Assembly (NCBI RefSeq): GCF_003260095.1
Contig: NZ_PTPX01000001.1
Location: forward strand, 92,941 to 156,940
Direction: 5' to 3'
DNA length: 64,000 nucleotides
From: Glaesserella australis
GTDB lineage: Bacteria; Pseudomonadota; Gammaproteobacteria; Enterobacterales; Pasteurellaceae
Position 1 is the stretch's first letter. Each line of letters opens with the position of its first letter. The notes under the pieces are model-generated. The model was not told where the DNA came from, did not search any database, and worked only from the letters and a program-made list of their open reading frames with translations. This document shows, one piece after another, positions 16,683 through 26,000 of the stretch. A program made the translations under genes and the position numbers.

Positions 16683-18023
16683 ATGAAAAAGATAACACTA
16701 TCTTTAATTACAGTTGCTTGTGCATTGGCTTTAACAGCATGTTCAAATGGTAGTAAATCAGGTGTAGATTCTTATTTGAATAGTAAAGCGAGTGAAGAAC
16801 TAAAAGAAGCCCATAAAAAAGCAGAAGATGCTCAAAAAGCACAGCAGGCTGCAGAAAATAAAGCAAAAGAAACTGAAGCAGCTAAGCTCGCAGCAGAGCA
16901 AAAAGTAGCAACATTACAAGCAGAAAAGGAAGCGGCTGAACAAAGTTCAACAACGTCAAAAGCAAAGCTTGACGAACTTCAAAAACAATTAGAAGAAGCC
17001 CTTAAAGCTCAAGAGATTGCAGAAAAAAATGCAGAAGAAGCTAAAAAAGCATTAGAAGCTAAGATCTCAGCAGAAAAACTCGCAGATATAAAACGAGTTG
17101 AAAATAATACATCAGAACTTAAAAAAGGGTTTGAAAACCAAGCGACGGAAGAAGTTTCTAGGACTGAAATAGATGCCTGGTCAGGTCTGTCTATCACAAG
17201 AAAAAGCAACTTTAGTTATGTCAATGGGAAAGTCCTTGCAATTGAAGGACAAACACTTGTTGATAAACCTATTATCAAAGAGCATAAAGATTTAAACCAA
17301 CTTATTGTTGATGGCAAAACAATTACGCTCTTCTCAAAAGAAGAGATAACTAATCGTCGAGATCAAGATACACCTTCTGAACAGCATAATATTAAATCAT
17401 TAACGAACAGCGATCTTGCCGAAGGTACAAATAGCACAGTGACAGGAAAAGTTGGAAGTTTACCAAAGGGACGTTTTGGTAGTACTTTTGAGCAAATGCG
17501 TTATGGGTATGTTACTGTGGATGGAAAAACAAGTCTATTTGTTCAAGGACATTTAACGCCAGAAAGTGGTTCAGAAAATTCTCGCTATTCTCACTACTAC
17601 TATGGTACAGAGCGAGGCACTGAAGGTACAACACTACGTAAGTTACCAAGTACAGGTGTGTTTGAATATGTTGGCTCTGCGTTCTATGGAAAAGATGGCA
17701 CATACGAACAACTGAGTTCAAAAGCCATTGCAGATTTTGCGAATAAGAAAGTGAAAGTGACGCTTTCTGATGCGACGAGTGAAAAAGCAGTCTTTGGTGG
17801 AAATATCAGTGGTAATACTTTTGCGGGTACTTACAACGATATTACGACAAAAGGGGCATTTTATGGTAGCGAAGCCCAAGATATTGGTGGTATGTTCTAC
17901 CGCACTGCTGGCAGTGATAAAGATGTTCATGGTGTCTTTGGTGCAACAAAAGAAGGTTGTACTTGGAGAGGTTGCCCTGAACTAGATGCAAATACATTAA
18001 ATGATTTTACGGCTACAGAGTAA
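16683..18023 (+). CDS. TbpB-barrel surface lipoprotein with a long coiled-coil stalk
   Basis: A 446-residue lipoprotein with lipobox LTAC (Cys20). Residues about 35-150 are an Ala/Lys/Glu heptad region (for example AEDAQKAQQAAENKAKE) that should form a coiled-coil stalk. The second half carries a TbpB-type barrel with the same signatures as the neighbouring lipoprotein (SAFYGKDGTYEQL, KGAFYGSEAQDIGGMFYRT, HGVFGATKEG), ending with a Cys pair (GCTWRGCPE). The two lipoproteins appear to be paralogues that differ by the stalk. A role in binding a heme protein at the cell surface is inferred from context. Confidence 0.82.
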   Translation: MKKITLSLITVACALALTACSNGSKSGVDSYLNSKASEELKEAHKKAEDAQKAQQAAENKAKETEAAKLAAEQKVATLQAEKEAAEQSSTTSKAKLDELQKQLEEALKAQEIAEKNAEEAKKALEAKISAEKLADIKRVENNTSELKKGFENQATEEVSRTEIDAWSGLSITRKSNFSYVNGKVLAIEGQTLVDKPIIKEHKDLNQLIVDGKTITLFSKEEITNRRDQDTPSEQHNIKSLTNSDLAEGTNSTVTGKVGSLPKGRFGSTFEQMRYGYVTVDGKTSLFVQGHLTPESGSENSRYSHYYYGTERGTEGTTLRKLPSTGVFEYVGSAFYGKDGTYEQLSSKAIADFANKKVKVTLSDATSEKAVFGGNISGNTFAGTYNDITTKGAFYGSEAQDIGGMFYRTAGSDKDVHGVFGATKEGCTWRGCPELDANTLNDFTATE

Positions 18024-18044
18024 TTTGCTATAAGAGTTAATGAT

Positions 18045-18096
18045 AGCGGTGAGATTTAGTGAAATTTTTACCAACTTTCGCTACAATCTCACCGCT
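18045..18096. terminator. Uptake-sequence dyad before miaA
   Basis: AGCGGTGAGATT at 18045-18056 pairs with AATCTCACCGCT at 18085-18096; the arms are half uptake sequences and the right arm continues into a full ACCGCTTGT core followed by TATTTT. Likely transcription terminator of the lipoprotein gene. Confidence 0.7.
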
Positions 18097-18119
18097 TGTT
18101 ATTTTATAGAACGAATATA

Positions 18120-19064
18120 ATGCAAAAACCACTCGCAATTTTTTTAATGGGTCCTACCGCTTCGGGCAAGACCGATCTTGCTATTTCCCTACGCCAACAG
18201 CTTCCTGTGGAAGTGCTTAGTGTTGATTCTGCCTTGATTTACAAAGGTATGGACATCGGCACCGCTAAGCCAAGCAAGGAGGAACTTGAGCTAGCTCCGC
18301 ACCGTTTGATTGATATTCTTGACCCAGCGGAAAGTTATTCTGTAATGAATTTCCGTGAAGATGCCCTGCGTGAAATGGCGGAAATTACCGCTCAAGGCAA
18401 AATTCCGCTGTTGGTTGGTGGCACAATGCTTTACTACAAAAGTTTACTTGATGGCTTGTCGCCGTTGCCGTCTGCGGATCCTACTGTGCGTGCAGAAATT
18501 GAAGCGAAAGCGGAGCAGATCGGTTGGAATGGCTTACATCAAGAACTGAGCCAAATCGATCCGATTTCAGCCGAGCGGATCAACCCAAACGACAGCCAGC
18601 GGATCAACCGAGCCTTAGAAGTGTTCTATATATCGGGAAAAACAATGACGGAACTCACCGCTCAACAGGGCGAGGCGATCCCTTACGATATTCTGCAATT
18701 TGCGATAGCACCGCAAGATCGAACGGTGTTGCACCAACGGATCGAGCAACGTTTCCACAAGATGATCGATCTCGGCTTTGAGCAAGAAGTGCGAACGCTG
18801 TATGAAAGGGGCGATCTCAACGCCGATTTACCTTCTATTCGCTGTGTCGGTTATAGGCAAATGTGGGAATACTTAGCAGGCGAAGTTTCCCTTGATGAAG
18901 CGATATACAAAGGTATCTGTGCTACTCGTCAGTTGGCTAAGAGACAGATTACCTGGTTGAGAGGTTGGACAAGTGAAGTAGAATGGCTTGATAGTTTAGA
19001 ACCGAAGAGATCTTATACAAAAATGATCGAAAAAGTACAGCAAAACTACAAAAAACTGTGGTAA
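18120..19064 (+). CDS. miaA: tRNA dimethylallyltransferase MiaA
   Basis: The enzyme transfers a dimethylallyl group to A37 of tRNAs reading UNN codons. The P-loop [15 protein letters not shown] sits at the N-terminus, with [16 protein letters not shown] and the [16 protein letters not shown] segment that follow in the family, and the C-terminal tRNA-binding part ends [19 protein letters not shown] in frame 24 bases upstream overlaps an uptake sequence; the ATG chosen gives the usual 314-residue length. It precedes hfq, as in many gamma-proteobacteria. Confidence 0.95.
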   Translation: MQKPLAIFLMGPTASGKTDLAISLRQQLPVEVLSVDSALIYKGMDIGTAKPSKEELELAPHRLIDILDPAESYSVMNFREDALREMAEITAQGKIPLLVGGTMLYYKSLLDGLSPLPSADPTVRAEIEAKAEQIGWNGLHQELSQIDPISAERINPNDSQRINRALEVFYISGKTMTELTAQQGEAIPYDILQFAIAPQDRTVLHQRIEQRFHKMIDLGFEQEVRTLYERGDLNADLPSIRCVGYRQMWEYLAGEVSLDEAIYKGICATRQLAKRQITWLRGWTSEVEWLDSLEPKRSYTKMIEKVQQNYKKLW

Positions 19065-19118
19065 TATCGCTACGCCTTTGGCAAAGCATTAAACTACTAT
19101 AATTAGAAGGAACATAAA

Positions 19119-19397
19119 ATGGCAAAAGGTCAATCTTTACAAGATCCATACTTAAATGCACTTCGCCGTGAACGGATTCCCGTTTCCATTTATCTCGTGA
19201 ATGGTATTAAGTTACAAGGTCAAATTGAATCTTTCGATCAATTTGTAATTTTATTAAAAAATACGGTGAGCCAAATGGTTTACAAGCATGCCATTTCAAC
19301 AGTTGTGCCTGCTCGTGCAATTTCTCACAATAATAATTCTAACCACTCTCATCAGGCTACACAGCAGCTTGCAGATGTGGTAGAAAAAGCGGAATAA
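19119..19397 (+). CDS. hfq: RNA chaperone Hfq
   Basis: A 92-residue Hfq: Sm1 region from [20 protein letters not shown] and Sm2 motif [11 protein letters not shown] are exact for the family, forming the hexameric ring that pairs small RNAs with mRNAs. The C-terminal tail is short and rich in Asn, His and Gln. AGAAGGAA lies before the ATG. The miaA-hfq-hflX order is conserved, and hfq is probably transcribed from miaA as well as from its own promoter. Confidence 0.97.
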   Translation: MAKGQSLQDPYLNALRRERIPVSIYLVNGIKLQGQIESFDQFVILLKNTVSQMVYKHAISTVVPARAISHNNNSNHSHQATQQLADVVEKAE

Positions 19398-19447
19398 CTT
19401 TTATTACGACCTTAGATCTTTTTAATGAACCAAACGCAGAGCAATCT

Positions 19448-20779
19448 GTGTTTGGTTTTGTGTTGCCTGAAGATAGCCAACACAGCCCTGACAAAGAGCG
19501 TGCCATTTTGGTACATCTTTATCTTTCTCAAACCAAAGATGTGGAAAATCTGCTTGAATTTCAAACCCTTGCCGAATCCGCAGGCGTTGAAATTGCCGCC
19601 ACACTCACGACTACTCGTTCCGCTCCCCATATCAAATACTATGTCGGACAAGGCAAAGCTCAAGAAATTGCCGATGCGGTAAAAGAGTTTGGGGCAACGG
19701 TGGTGTTAGTCAATCACCAACTCAGCCCAGCCCAAACACGCAATTTGCAATCGCTGTGTGATTGTCGAGTGGTGGATCGCACAGGCTTGATTTTAGATAT
19801 TTTTGCTCAACGGGCGAGATCTCACGAGGGCAAACTGCAAGTCGAACTGGCACAACTTCGCCATTTATCGACCCGCTTGGTACGCCGTTTAGGTAATCAA
19901 GATCAGCAAAAAGGCGGAGCTGTCGGCTTACGAGGACCGGGCGAAACCCAACTGGAAACTGACCGCCGTTTAATCAAAGTGCGTATTCAACAGCTCCAAA
20001 GCCGTTTAGAAAAGGTGAGCAAACAGCGAGATCAAAACCGCAAAACTCGCCAAAAAGCCGATATTCCGACCATTTCCCTTGTCGGCTACACCAACGCCGG
20101 CAAATCGACCCTGTTCAATGCAATCACTGACGCAGGTGTTTATGCCGCCGATCAGCTCTTTGCGACACTTGACCCCACATTGAGACGCATTCAAATTCAA
20201 GATGTCGGCACGGCAATTTTAGCCGATACCGTTGGCTTTATTCGCTTTCTGCCCCACGATCTCGTTTCTGCCTTTAAATCGACCCTGCAAGAAACCACCG
20301 AAGCGACGTTGCTTTTGCACGTGATTGACGGTGCAGATGATCGCAAAAACGAAAACATCGATGCAGTCAATCAAGTGCTAGACGAAATCAAAGCGTTAGA
20401 TATTCCAACCCTGTTGGTCTATAACAAAGTCGATCGCTTGGACGGTATTGAGCCACACATCGAATACAACGACGACGGCAAGCCTATCGCCGTCTATCTC
20501 TCCGCTCAACAAAAGCAAGGCATTGAATTACTGTTTGAGGCAATGCGAGCAAGGCTAAAAAACGAATTAGTCTGCGAAACGGTATTGCTACCGACGACAA
20601 GCGGTCAGATTTATACAAAATTTTACCAACAACAATGTATCAAAGCCGAACGCTTCAACGACTTCGGCGACCGCCTAGTTGAGATTGAAGTCGATAAAAT
20701 CCAGTGGCAAAAATGGCTTAAACAGTATCCTGAATTAGCGGAATTTGTTGAGTTTGCGAAGTGGGAAACAAAGCTATAG
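19448..20779 (+). CDS. hflX: Ribosome-associated GTPase HflX
   Basis: HflX splits stalled or hibernating 70S ribosomes. Visible are the N-terminal nucleotide-binding domain ([14 protein letters not shown]), the glycine-rich linker [20 protein letters not shown]1 GYTNAGKST, the G3 segment ADTVGFI and G4 NKVD. The start used is a GTG that gives 443 residues. The frame stays open upstream to the hfq stop and reads [14 protein letters not shown] before that GTG, which looks like coding sequence, but it holds no ATG, GTG or TTG; an ATT at about 19406 would be the only start. The N-terminus is therefore uncertain. Confidence 0.92.
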   Translation: MFGFVLPEDSQHSPDKERAILVHLYLSQTKDVENLLEFQTLAESAGVEIAATLTTTRSAPHIKYYVGQGKAQEIADAVKEFGATVVLVNHQLSPAQTRNLQSLCDCRVVDRTGLILDIFAQRARSHEGKLQVELAQLRHLSTRLVRRLGNQDQQKGGAVGLRGPGETQLETDRRLIKVRIQQLQSRLEKVSKQRDQNRKTRQKADIPTISLVGYTNAGKSTLFNAITDAGVYAADQLFATLDPTLRRIQIQDVGTAILADTVGFIRFLPHDLVSAFKSTLQETTEATLLLHVIDGADDRKNENIDAVNQVLDEIKALDIPTLLVYNKVDRLDGIEPHIEYNDDGKPIAVYLSAQQKQGIELLFEAMRARLKNELVCETVLLPTTSGQIYTKFYQQQCIKAERFNDFGDRLVEIEVDKIQWQKWLKQYPELAEFVEFAKWETKL

Positions 20780-20838
20780 ATGCAAATCTAGTGGCATAGT
20801 TTTTGTCCACTATGATGTGATTTTACTAAAATAAAAAA

Positions 20839-20863
20839 ACCGAATAGCCAACAACTATTCGGT
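20839..20863. terminator. Bidirectional terminator between hflX and udp
   Basis: ACCGAATAG at 20839-20847 pairs with CTATTCGGT at 20855-20863; A-rich sequence precedes and TCTTTTG follows, between convergent genes. Confidence 0.85.
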
Positions 20864-20879
20864 CTTTTGTTAAATATTA

Positions 20880-21647
20880 CTATTTATAGTCCTGCGCTAA
20901 CTTCCCAGCGGCTTCCACTACCACAGACACGGCACGATCTTCCGTGCCTTTAATGGTGGCTTCATTTGGAATCTCTTGTTGGGTACGGTTTACGATTACT
21001 CCCGATACCATCCCTGAACGCAATCCTAATGCAGAGCACATAGTAAAAAGCGTAGCAGATTCCATTTCAAAGTTCATTACATTGATATCTTGCCATTGTT
21101 TGAGCGATCCTTGGAAATGACGGTAGATTTTACCTGTGAAGGTGTCGTAACGCTCTTGACCTGGGTAGAAGGTATCCGATGAAGCGGTGATACCAACATA
21201 GGGCTCAATGCCTTGATTTTTAGCGGCAGCATAAAGCTCGTTGGTGCAACGGAAATCCGCCACAGCTGGATATTCTAATGGTGCAAAGTGGCGGCTTGCC
21301 CCGTCTAAACGTACCGCACCTGTTGTGACTAACACATCGCCCACGTTGATATGTGGCTGAATCGCACCTGTTGTGCCGATACGTAAGAAGGTGCGTACGC
21401 CTAATTGTGCTAATTCTTCTACACAGATTGAGACAGACGGACCGCCAATCCCTGTTGAACACACCACAATCGGCTGACCATTCACATAGCCTAACCACGA
21501 AGTGAATTCACGAGTAGAAGCTAAAAATTCAGGATTATCCATTTTTGCTGCAATACGTTCACTACGTGCTGGATCACCTGGAACAATCGCAACTTTTGCC
21601 CCTTTTAACATTGCTTTAGTTAAACCAAGATGAAAGACTTCGGACAT
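20880..21647 (-). CDS. udp: Uridine phosphorylase Udp
   Basis: A 255-residue enzyme that splits uridine with phosphate to uracil and ribose-1-phosphate in nucleoside salvage. Family signatures are all present: [13 protein letters not shown] (phosphate binding), [30 protein letters not shown] and [11 protein letters not shown] (ribose binding). Length is that of E. coli Udp. It belongs to the same PNP superfamily as the second domain of the Detocs effector, but is a housekeeping enzyme. Confidence 0.96.
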   Translation of the reverse strand: MSEVFHLGLTKAMLKGAKVAIVPGDPARSERIAAKMDNPEFLASTREFTSWLGYVNGQPIVVCSTGIGGPSVSICVEELAQLGVRTFLRIGTTGAIQPHINVGDVLVTTGAVRLDGASRHFAPLEYPAVADFRCTNELYAAAKNQGIEPYVGITASSDTFYPGQERYDTFTGKIYRHFQGSLKQWQDINVMNFEMESATLFTMCSALGLRSGMVSGVIVNRTQQEIPNEATIKGTEDRAVSVVVEAAGKLAQDYK

Positions 21648-21775
21648 AATTGACTCCTTTAATTAAAATTCGACTGAAATAATGCTTCATTCTACCAATC
21701 AAGCGGTCAGATCTGCGATCTTTTTTGCAAATGGATTTTCTAAAATGTGAACAAGATCAATAGGAAACGTTTGCT

Positions 21776-21810
21776 TTAGGGTCTGTTTATGAATTATAAA
21801 CAGACCCTAA
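21776..21810. terminator. Terminator overlapping the asnC stop codon
   Basis: TTAGGGTCTGTTTAT at 21776-21790 pairs perfectly with ATAAACAGACCCTAA at 21796-21810 around GAATT. The right arm includes the asnC stop codon, so the hairpin ends the leftward asnC transcript. Confidence 0.75.
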
Positions 21811-22280
21811 GGCTTGATCTCACGCAAGATCGGATTTTGCATTGAGATCAAGGTTTCTGTCGATTGAATTTCATCAATCCCCTGAATTTTCACCGCAAGT
21901 ACATAGTGAAGCTCTTCAATGGTATGCGTCATCACCTTAATAAAAATAGAGTAGTTACCCGTGGTGTAATACGCTTCGACGACTTCGTCTAATGCTTGAA
22001 GTTTTGCGATCACTTTCTCATAATCTTTTGCACTTTTAAGGATAATACCGATAAAGCAGCAGACATCAAATCCGAGACGACGTGGGTTAATGCGAATTTT
22101 TGTACCTTCAATAATTCCAGCTTGGCGCATTTTTTCGACACGGACATGGATAGTTCCCGCACTAACTCCAAAGTTTTTCGCCATTTCTGCATAGGGAACA
22201 CGCGCATCTTGCGTTAATACCCGTAAAATTTGTTGGTCAAGTTCATCAATACGAGAAGTTGCTTGATAATTTACTTGCAT
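21807..22280 (-). CDS. asnC: Transcriptional regulator AsnC
   Basis: A 157-residue Lrp/AsnC-family regulator: N-terminal HTH (LDQQILRVLTQDARVPYAEM, then VSAGTIHVRVEKM) and a C-terminal RAM/ligand-binding domain (EVVEAYYTTGNYSIFIKV). Divergence from asnA across 182 bp identifies it as AsnC, which activates asnA when asparagine is scarce and represses itself. Confidence 0.94.
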   Translation of the reverse strand: MQVNYQATSRIDELDQQILRVLTQDARVPYAEMAKNFGVSAGTIHVRVEKMRQAGIIEGTKIRINPRRLGFDVCCFIGIILKSAKDYEKVIAKLQALDEVVEAYYTTGNYSIFIKVMTHTIEELHYVLAVKIQGIDEIQSTETLISMQNPILREIKP

Positions 22281-22335
22281 TTTTTGCTCCTTTTCTATCT
22301 TTTGTTAGAAATTAGATAAAATATAGCATGATTTT

Positions 22336-22350
22336 TTAGATAAAATCTAA
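22336..22350. promoter_or_regulatory. Palindrome in the asnC-asnA intergenic region, candidate AsnC site
   Basis: TTAGATAAAATCTAA is a perfect palindrome around a central A; related pieces (AGATAAAAT, AAGATTTTATT) occur nearby between the divergent genes. Assignment to AsnC rests on position. Confidence 0.4.
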
Positions 22351-22462
22351 GTATCAATAAAATATCTTAAAGATTTTATTCTTATTATTGTATTTTTTAT
22401 AAATTCATTTAAATTACGCACATCTTTTACGAGATTCATATAAATTTAATTGGAAAAGCATT

Positions 22463-23455
22463 ATGAAAAAATCATTTATTTTACAACAACAAGAAATTAG
22501 CTTTGTTAAAAACACTTTTACACAAAACTTAATTGAACAATTAGAAATTATCGAAGTACAAGGCCCAATTCTGAGCGAAGTGGGCAACGGTATGCAAGAC
22601 AACTTATCAGGGATCGAAAAAGCGGTTCAAGTGAACGTGAAATGTATTCCAAACGCAGTGTATGAAGTGGTTCACTCATTGGCAAAATGGAAACGCCATA
22701 CCCTTGCACGTTTTGGCTTCCAAGAAGGTGAAGGTTTATTTGTGCATATGAAAGCGTTACGCCCAGATGAAGATTCACTCGACCCAACGCACTCTGTGTA
22801 TGTGGATCAATGGGACTGGGAGAAAGTGATTCCAGCAGGCAAACGTAACTTTGATTACTTAAAACAGACAGTTCGTTCAATTTATCGTGCGATTCGTTTA
22901 ACCGAGTTAGCAGTGGAAGCGCGTTTTGATATTCCGTCTATTTTGCCAAAAGAGATTACCTTTGTGCATAGCGAAGATTTAGTCAAACGCTATCCAACTT
23001 TAACCAGCAAAGAGCGTGAAAATGCGATCTGTAAAGAGTACGGTGCGGTATTTTTAATCGGTATCGGCGGTAAATTATCGGACGGTAAAGCTCACGACGG
23101 ACGTGCGCCAGACTACGATGACTGGACAACAGTTTCTGAAGGCGAATACAAAGGTTTAAACGGCGATATTTTAGTCTGGAACGAACAGCTCGGTACAGCA
23201 TTTGAACTATCATCAATGGGTATCCGTGTTGATGAAACAGCATTACGTTTACAAGTGTCATTAACAGGTGACGAAGACCGTTTAGAAATGGATTGGCACA
23301 AAGATTTATTAGCAGGTCGCCTGCCGCTTTCAATCGGTGGCGGTATTGGTCAATCTCGTATGGCAATGTTCTTATTACGTAAAAAACATATCGGCGAAGT
23401 CCAATCAAGCGTATGGCCGAAAGAGATGTTAGCGAAGTTTGAAAATATCTTATAA
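22463..23455 (+). CDS. asnA: Aspartate-ammonia ligase AsnA
   Basis: The ammonia-dependent asparagine synthetase, related to class II aminoacyl-tRNA synthetases. The 330-residue length and the stretches [39 protein letters not shown] and [18 protein letters not shown] (class II motif 3 with the ATP-binding Arg) match E. coli AsnA throughout. Confidence 0.97.
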   Translation: MKKSFILQQQEISFVKNTFTQNLIEQLEIIEVQGPILSEVGNGMQDNLSGIEKAVQVNVKCIPNAVYEVVHSLAKWKRHTLARFGFQEGEGLFVHMKALRPDEDSLDPTHSVYVDQWDWEKVIPAGKRNFDYLKQTVRSIYRAIRLTELAVEARFDIPSILPKEITFVHSEDLVKRYPTLTSKERENAICKEYGAVFLIGIGGKLSDGKAHDGRAPDYDDWTTVSEGEYKGLNGDILVWNEQLGTAFELSSMGIRVDETALRLQVSLTGDEDRLEMDWHKDLLAGRLPLSIGGGIGQSRMAMFLLRKKHIGEVQSSVWPKEMLAKFENIL

Positions 23456-23460
23456 TTTTT

Positions 23461-23497
23461 AAAACACCGCTTGAACTTAAAATTCAAGCGGTGTTTT
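23461..23497. terminator. Uptake-sequence dyad between asnA and the marR gene
   Basis: AAAACACCGCTTGAA at 23461-23475 pairs perfectly with TTCAAGCGGTGTTTT at 23483-23497 around CTTAAAA. Two inverted uptake cores make a 15-bp stem with A/T flanks, so it can terminate both convergent genes. Confidence 0.88.
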
Positions 23498-23504
23498 CTT
23501 TCTT

Positions 23505-23927
23505 TTATTTTACCAAATTCTGTTGCAACAACATTTGCAGCTCGCTCAATTCATTTAATAAGAATTGTGCTCGTGCATCGCCAAAGCGATCCAATATCTG
23601 CTGTTCAACTTCATCTAACTCCGCCACAATCGGCTCGGCAAGGGCTTTGCCTTGGGCGGTTAAAATCAGCAATTTCTCGCGTTTATCATTTTCCGCAGGT
23701 ACATAATCAATCAAGCCATCGGCATAGAGTTTTTGGCACGCCATTGAAACTGTCTGTTTTGGCAATGCCCACAGGGTGCAGATTTGTTTTTGTGGGCAAG
23801 CCGTTAGCCGAACGAGCGAGTGGAAAATGGCTAAGTAATTGTAATTTATCCCTTTTTGTTTCGCCCAATGTCCATATAAATGGGATGCTTGGCTCATTAT
23901 TTGCCCGAATTGATCCATTTTGTTCAT
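23505..23927 (-). CDS. MarR-family regulator of the efflux operon
   Basis: A 140-residue winged-helix protein with a MarR-type recognition region (LTACPQKQICTLWALPKQTVSM) and wing (ADGLIDYVPAENDKREKLL, then LTAQGKALAE). It is the last gene of a three-gene leftward operon (PACE transporter, DHA2 transporter, regulator) with a 15-bp gap, typical of an autoregulated drug-responsive repressor. The inverted repeats before the first gene are its likely operators. Confidence 0.85.
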   Translation of the reverse strand: MNKMDQFGQIMSQASHLYGHWAKQKGINYNYLAIFHSLVRLTACPQKQICTLWALPKQTVSMACQKLYADGLIDYVPAENDKREKLLILTAQGKALAEPIVAELDEVEQQILDRFGDARAQFLLNELSELQMLLQQNLVK

Positions 23928-23942
23928 TTTATTGCCCCTTCG

Positions 23943-25367
23943 TTAATGTGAAAGTGAACCTTGATGATTACGAAAATGGCGGACGCACAACATCACCAAC
24001 ACCGCCAGCACAATCCCAGCCATAAATGCCCAATTTACGCCTGACATTAACGCCGAACGTGCATTGTCTGCGTTAGCTAACGCCACCGATTCCCCCGCTT
24101 GCGTTAAGCCGACAAACATCGCCGCACCCAACGCCCCAGCAATGGGATTGACGGTAGAAATAATTGCCGTGCCGTGAGGGTAGCTCTCTTTCGGCAAAGC
24201 ATTCAAGCCGTGGGTTTCGGCGGTCATCAATAGGGCTGCGGAGGCTGGCAAGAGGGCGAAGACGGTGGTCAATAACCAAATCGAACTCTCTTCACGGAAA
24301 AGCCAAAGCATTGCGATAAAGCTCGTTAGCAACATTATCGCTCCAGTCCACGCTAAGCCACGAACGCCTTTTTTATCTAACCAATGCCCAGCAAGCGGAG
24401 CTAAAATCGCTTGCAACACGCTAGCAGGAAACAGCACCAAGCCTGTTGTGGTGGCAGATAGCATCACGACCTGTTGCAGATAGATCGGCACAGCCAATTC
24501 CGCCCCAATAAACGCCATCATCAACAACGCCAATACGCACACCGCATAGCGAAATTGTTTCACATTTAACAGGCTCAAATCCACCAACGGCTCAGCTAAC
24601 TGGCTTTGGCGTTTGGCAAACGCCCATAAAATCAGCCCAGAAACCAACGCCATCGCTGCTGCACCGATCACGCCCAATGTCGCAAAATTGCTTGATGCGT
24701 AAACCAATCCACCAAAGCCAAAAATCGACATCAACGCAGACGGCACATCAATGCTCGGCTTGGTGATCGGTTGCAGATTTTCTTTGATAAACAGTGTCGT
24801 TAAAATCATCGCCAATCCAATAAACGGCACGGTAAACAAAAACAGATACCGCCAACCAAAGTGATCCACAATAATCCCCGACAGGGTCGGACCAATCGCA
24901 GGGGCGACAATAAACATCATCGTCACCAACCCCATCACCACGCCACGGCGATGTGGGGGATAAATCAGCAAAATCACGTTAAACAGCACTGGCACGGTAA
25001 ACGCCGCCGACACCGCTTGCACCATTCGCCCTGCCAACAGCACAGGGAAAGTCGGTGCAAATGCCGCCATTAACGAACCGCTCAAAAAGACCGCAAGGGT
25101 AATCAGCAACATCGTGCGAGTGCTAAACCATTGAATCACGTTCGCCGTAATTGGCGTAAACGCCCCCATCACGAGCAGAAACCCCGTGCTAATCCACTGC
25201 ACCGTGGTTTTGCTCACCGCAAATTCCTGCATCAAGGTGCTTAACGCCACATTGAGCAAGGTTTCGTTCAAATAGCCAAAAAACGCCCCGATAAACACCG
25301 TAAACACAATGGTTTTGGTCGGAAAATCAGGACGTTCAGAAAAGTATTCAGTTTGAGATGTGTTCAT
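23943..25367 (-). CDS. DHA2-family (14-TM) MFS multidrug transporter
   Basis: A 474-residue major facilitator protein of the EmrB/QacA group. Seen are many membrane segments, the loop motif LLAGRMVQAVSAAFTVP (a motif-A/C like region with the DHA2 GR.VQ signature) and the long second half ending in a basic tail. Proton-driven efflux of lipophilic compounds is expected. No EmrA-type adaptor gene accompanies it, so it probably acts as a stand-alone inner-membrane pump. Confidence 0.85.
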   Translation of the reverse strand: MNTSQTEYFSERPDFPTKTIVFTVFIGAFFGYLNETLLNVALSTLMQEFAVSKTTVQWISTGFLLVMGAFTPITANVIQWFSTRTMLLITLAVFLSGSLMAAFAPTFPVLLAGRMVQAVSAAFTVPVLFNVILLIYPPHRRGVVMGLVTMMFIVAPAIGPTLSGIIVDHFGWRYLFLFTVPFIGLAMILTTLFIKENLQPITKPSIDVPSALMSIFGFGGLVYASSNFATLGVIGAAAMALVSGLILWAFAKRQSQLAEPLVDLSLLNVKQFRYAVCVLALLMMAFIGAELAVPIYLQQVVMLSATTTGLVLFPASVLQAILAPLAGHWLDKKGVRGLAWTGAIMLLTSFIAMLWLFREESSIWLLTTVFALLPASAALLMTAETHGLNALPKESYPHGTAIISTVNPIAGALGAAMFVGLTQAGESVALANADNARSALMSGVNWAFMAGIVLAVLVMLCVRHFRNHQGSLSH

Positions 25368-25383
25368 TATTTTCTCCGTTAAA

Positions 25384-25806
25384 TTATATAAATTTCAACC
25401 GCACATTATCGTAGCCCCAGTTAAAAATCAGGGCGTAGAGCATAATCGCCAGCGTCAAACCAATATCCAGCCAAAAGGCTTGCCACAAGGAAAGCTGGAG
25501 ATAATAAGCAATCAGCGGCACGGTAAACAGCAATAACCCGAGTTCAAAACTGACGGTGTGAAAAATCCGTAGCCACAGCCCACGGGTTTCACGCGGTGCG
25601 GTAAAAATTTTGTCAAAGCCTATATTAAAAATAAAGTTCCACACTACTGCTGTCACCGCTATCATCACGCTAATCATAAAAGCTGAATTGGTTTGAGTAT
25701 CGGCAAAAAACATAACTAATACGATGGATACAAAAATTGCCCCTAATTCAAAGAGACAAGCATGAAAAATACGCTCTTTCACGCCCATTGGGGTTGATTG
25801 TTTCAT
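25384..25806 (-). CDS. PACE-family efflux protein (AceI-like)
   Basis: A 140-residue protein made of two repeated transmembrane pairs. The repeat signatures are clear: RIFHACLFELGAI and RIFHTVSFELGLL begin the two halves, VWNFIFNIGFDKIF and IFNWGYDNV end them. This is the proteobacterial antimicrobial compound efflux family, whose founder AceI exports chlorhexidine and short diamines. It is first in an operon with a DHA2 pump and a MarR regulator. Confidence 0.9.
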   Translation of the reverse strand: MKQSTPMGVKERIFHACLFELGAIFVSIVLVMFFADTQTNSAFMISVMIAVTAVVWNFIFNIGFDKIFTAPRETRGLWLRIFHTVSFELGLLLFTVPLIAYYLQLSLWQAFWLDIGLTLAIMLYALIFNWGYDNVRLKFI

Positions 25807-25824
25807 TGATTTTTTTTACATAAA

Positions 25825-25840
25825 AGTCCAAAAGTGGACT
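25825..25840. promoter_or_regulatory. Inverted repeat before the PACE gene (candidate MarR operator 1)
   Basis: AGTCCAAAAGTGGACT, a palindrome with AGTCCA half-sites, about 20 bp before the start codon. A related half-site TTTGGACTTTT follows at about 25855. Confidence 0.5.
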
Positions 25841-25873
25841 AATTATAGTCATAATTTGGACTTTTTCAAGAGA

Positions 25874-25895
25874 ATTAGTCAGGATTTTGACTAAT
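25874..25895. promoter_or_regulatory. Inverted repeat before the PACE gene (candidate MarR operator 2)
   Basis: ATTAGTCAGGATTTTGACTAAT has 7-bp arms ATTAGTC/GACTAAT and shares the AGTC/GACT element with the first repeat. The two sites flank the region where the operon promoter should lie. Confidence 0.5.
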
Positions 25896-25916
25896 GATGA
25901 AAATTGAAGTGAAAGG

Positions 25917-25984
25917 AAAGAGCGGTTGGAGTTTTTAGAGAATTTTGCGATTTGCAAAAACACTCTAAAATCCAACCGCTCTTT
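25917..25984. terminator. Long hairpin with half-uptake-sequence arms
   Basis: AAAGAGCGGTTGGA at 25917-25930 pairs with TCCAACCGCTCTTT at 25971-25984; the inside contains TTTTGCGATTTGCAAAA. It stands behind the leftward hydrolase gene that ends at 26001. One of several such elements in the window. Confidence 0.65.
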
Positions 25985-26000
25985 TAACTGCCGATATTAA

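Noticed and set aside
15576..18023. TbpB of a transferrin receptor
   Set aside because: Both lipoproteins are far shorter than two-lobed TbpB, no TbpA gene is seen and the receptor sits with heme genes.
20880..21647. Uridine phosphorylase as a further ATP-cleaving defence effector
   Set aside because: It is full-length Udp with all housekeeping motifs and no sensor domain.
21709..21730. CRP-S-like sequence ATCTGCGATCTTTTTTGCAAAT upstream of udp
   Set aside because: Only about 12 of 16 positions fit, the right half lacks the TCGC core, and it overlaps common uptake-sequence neighbours.
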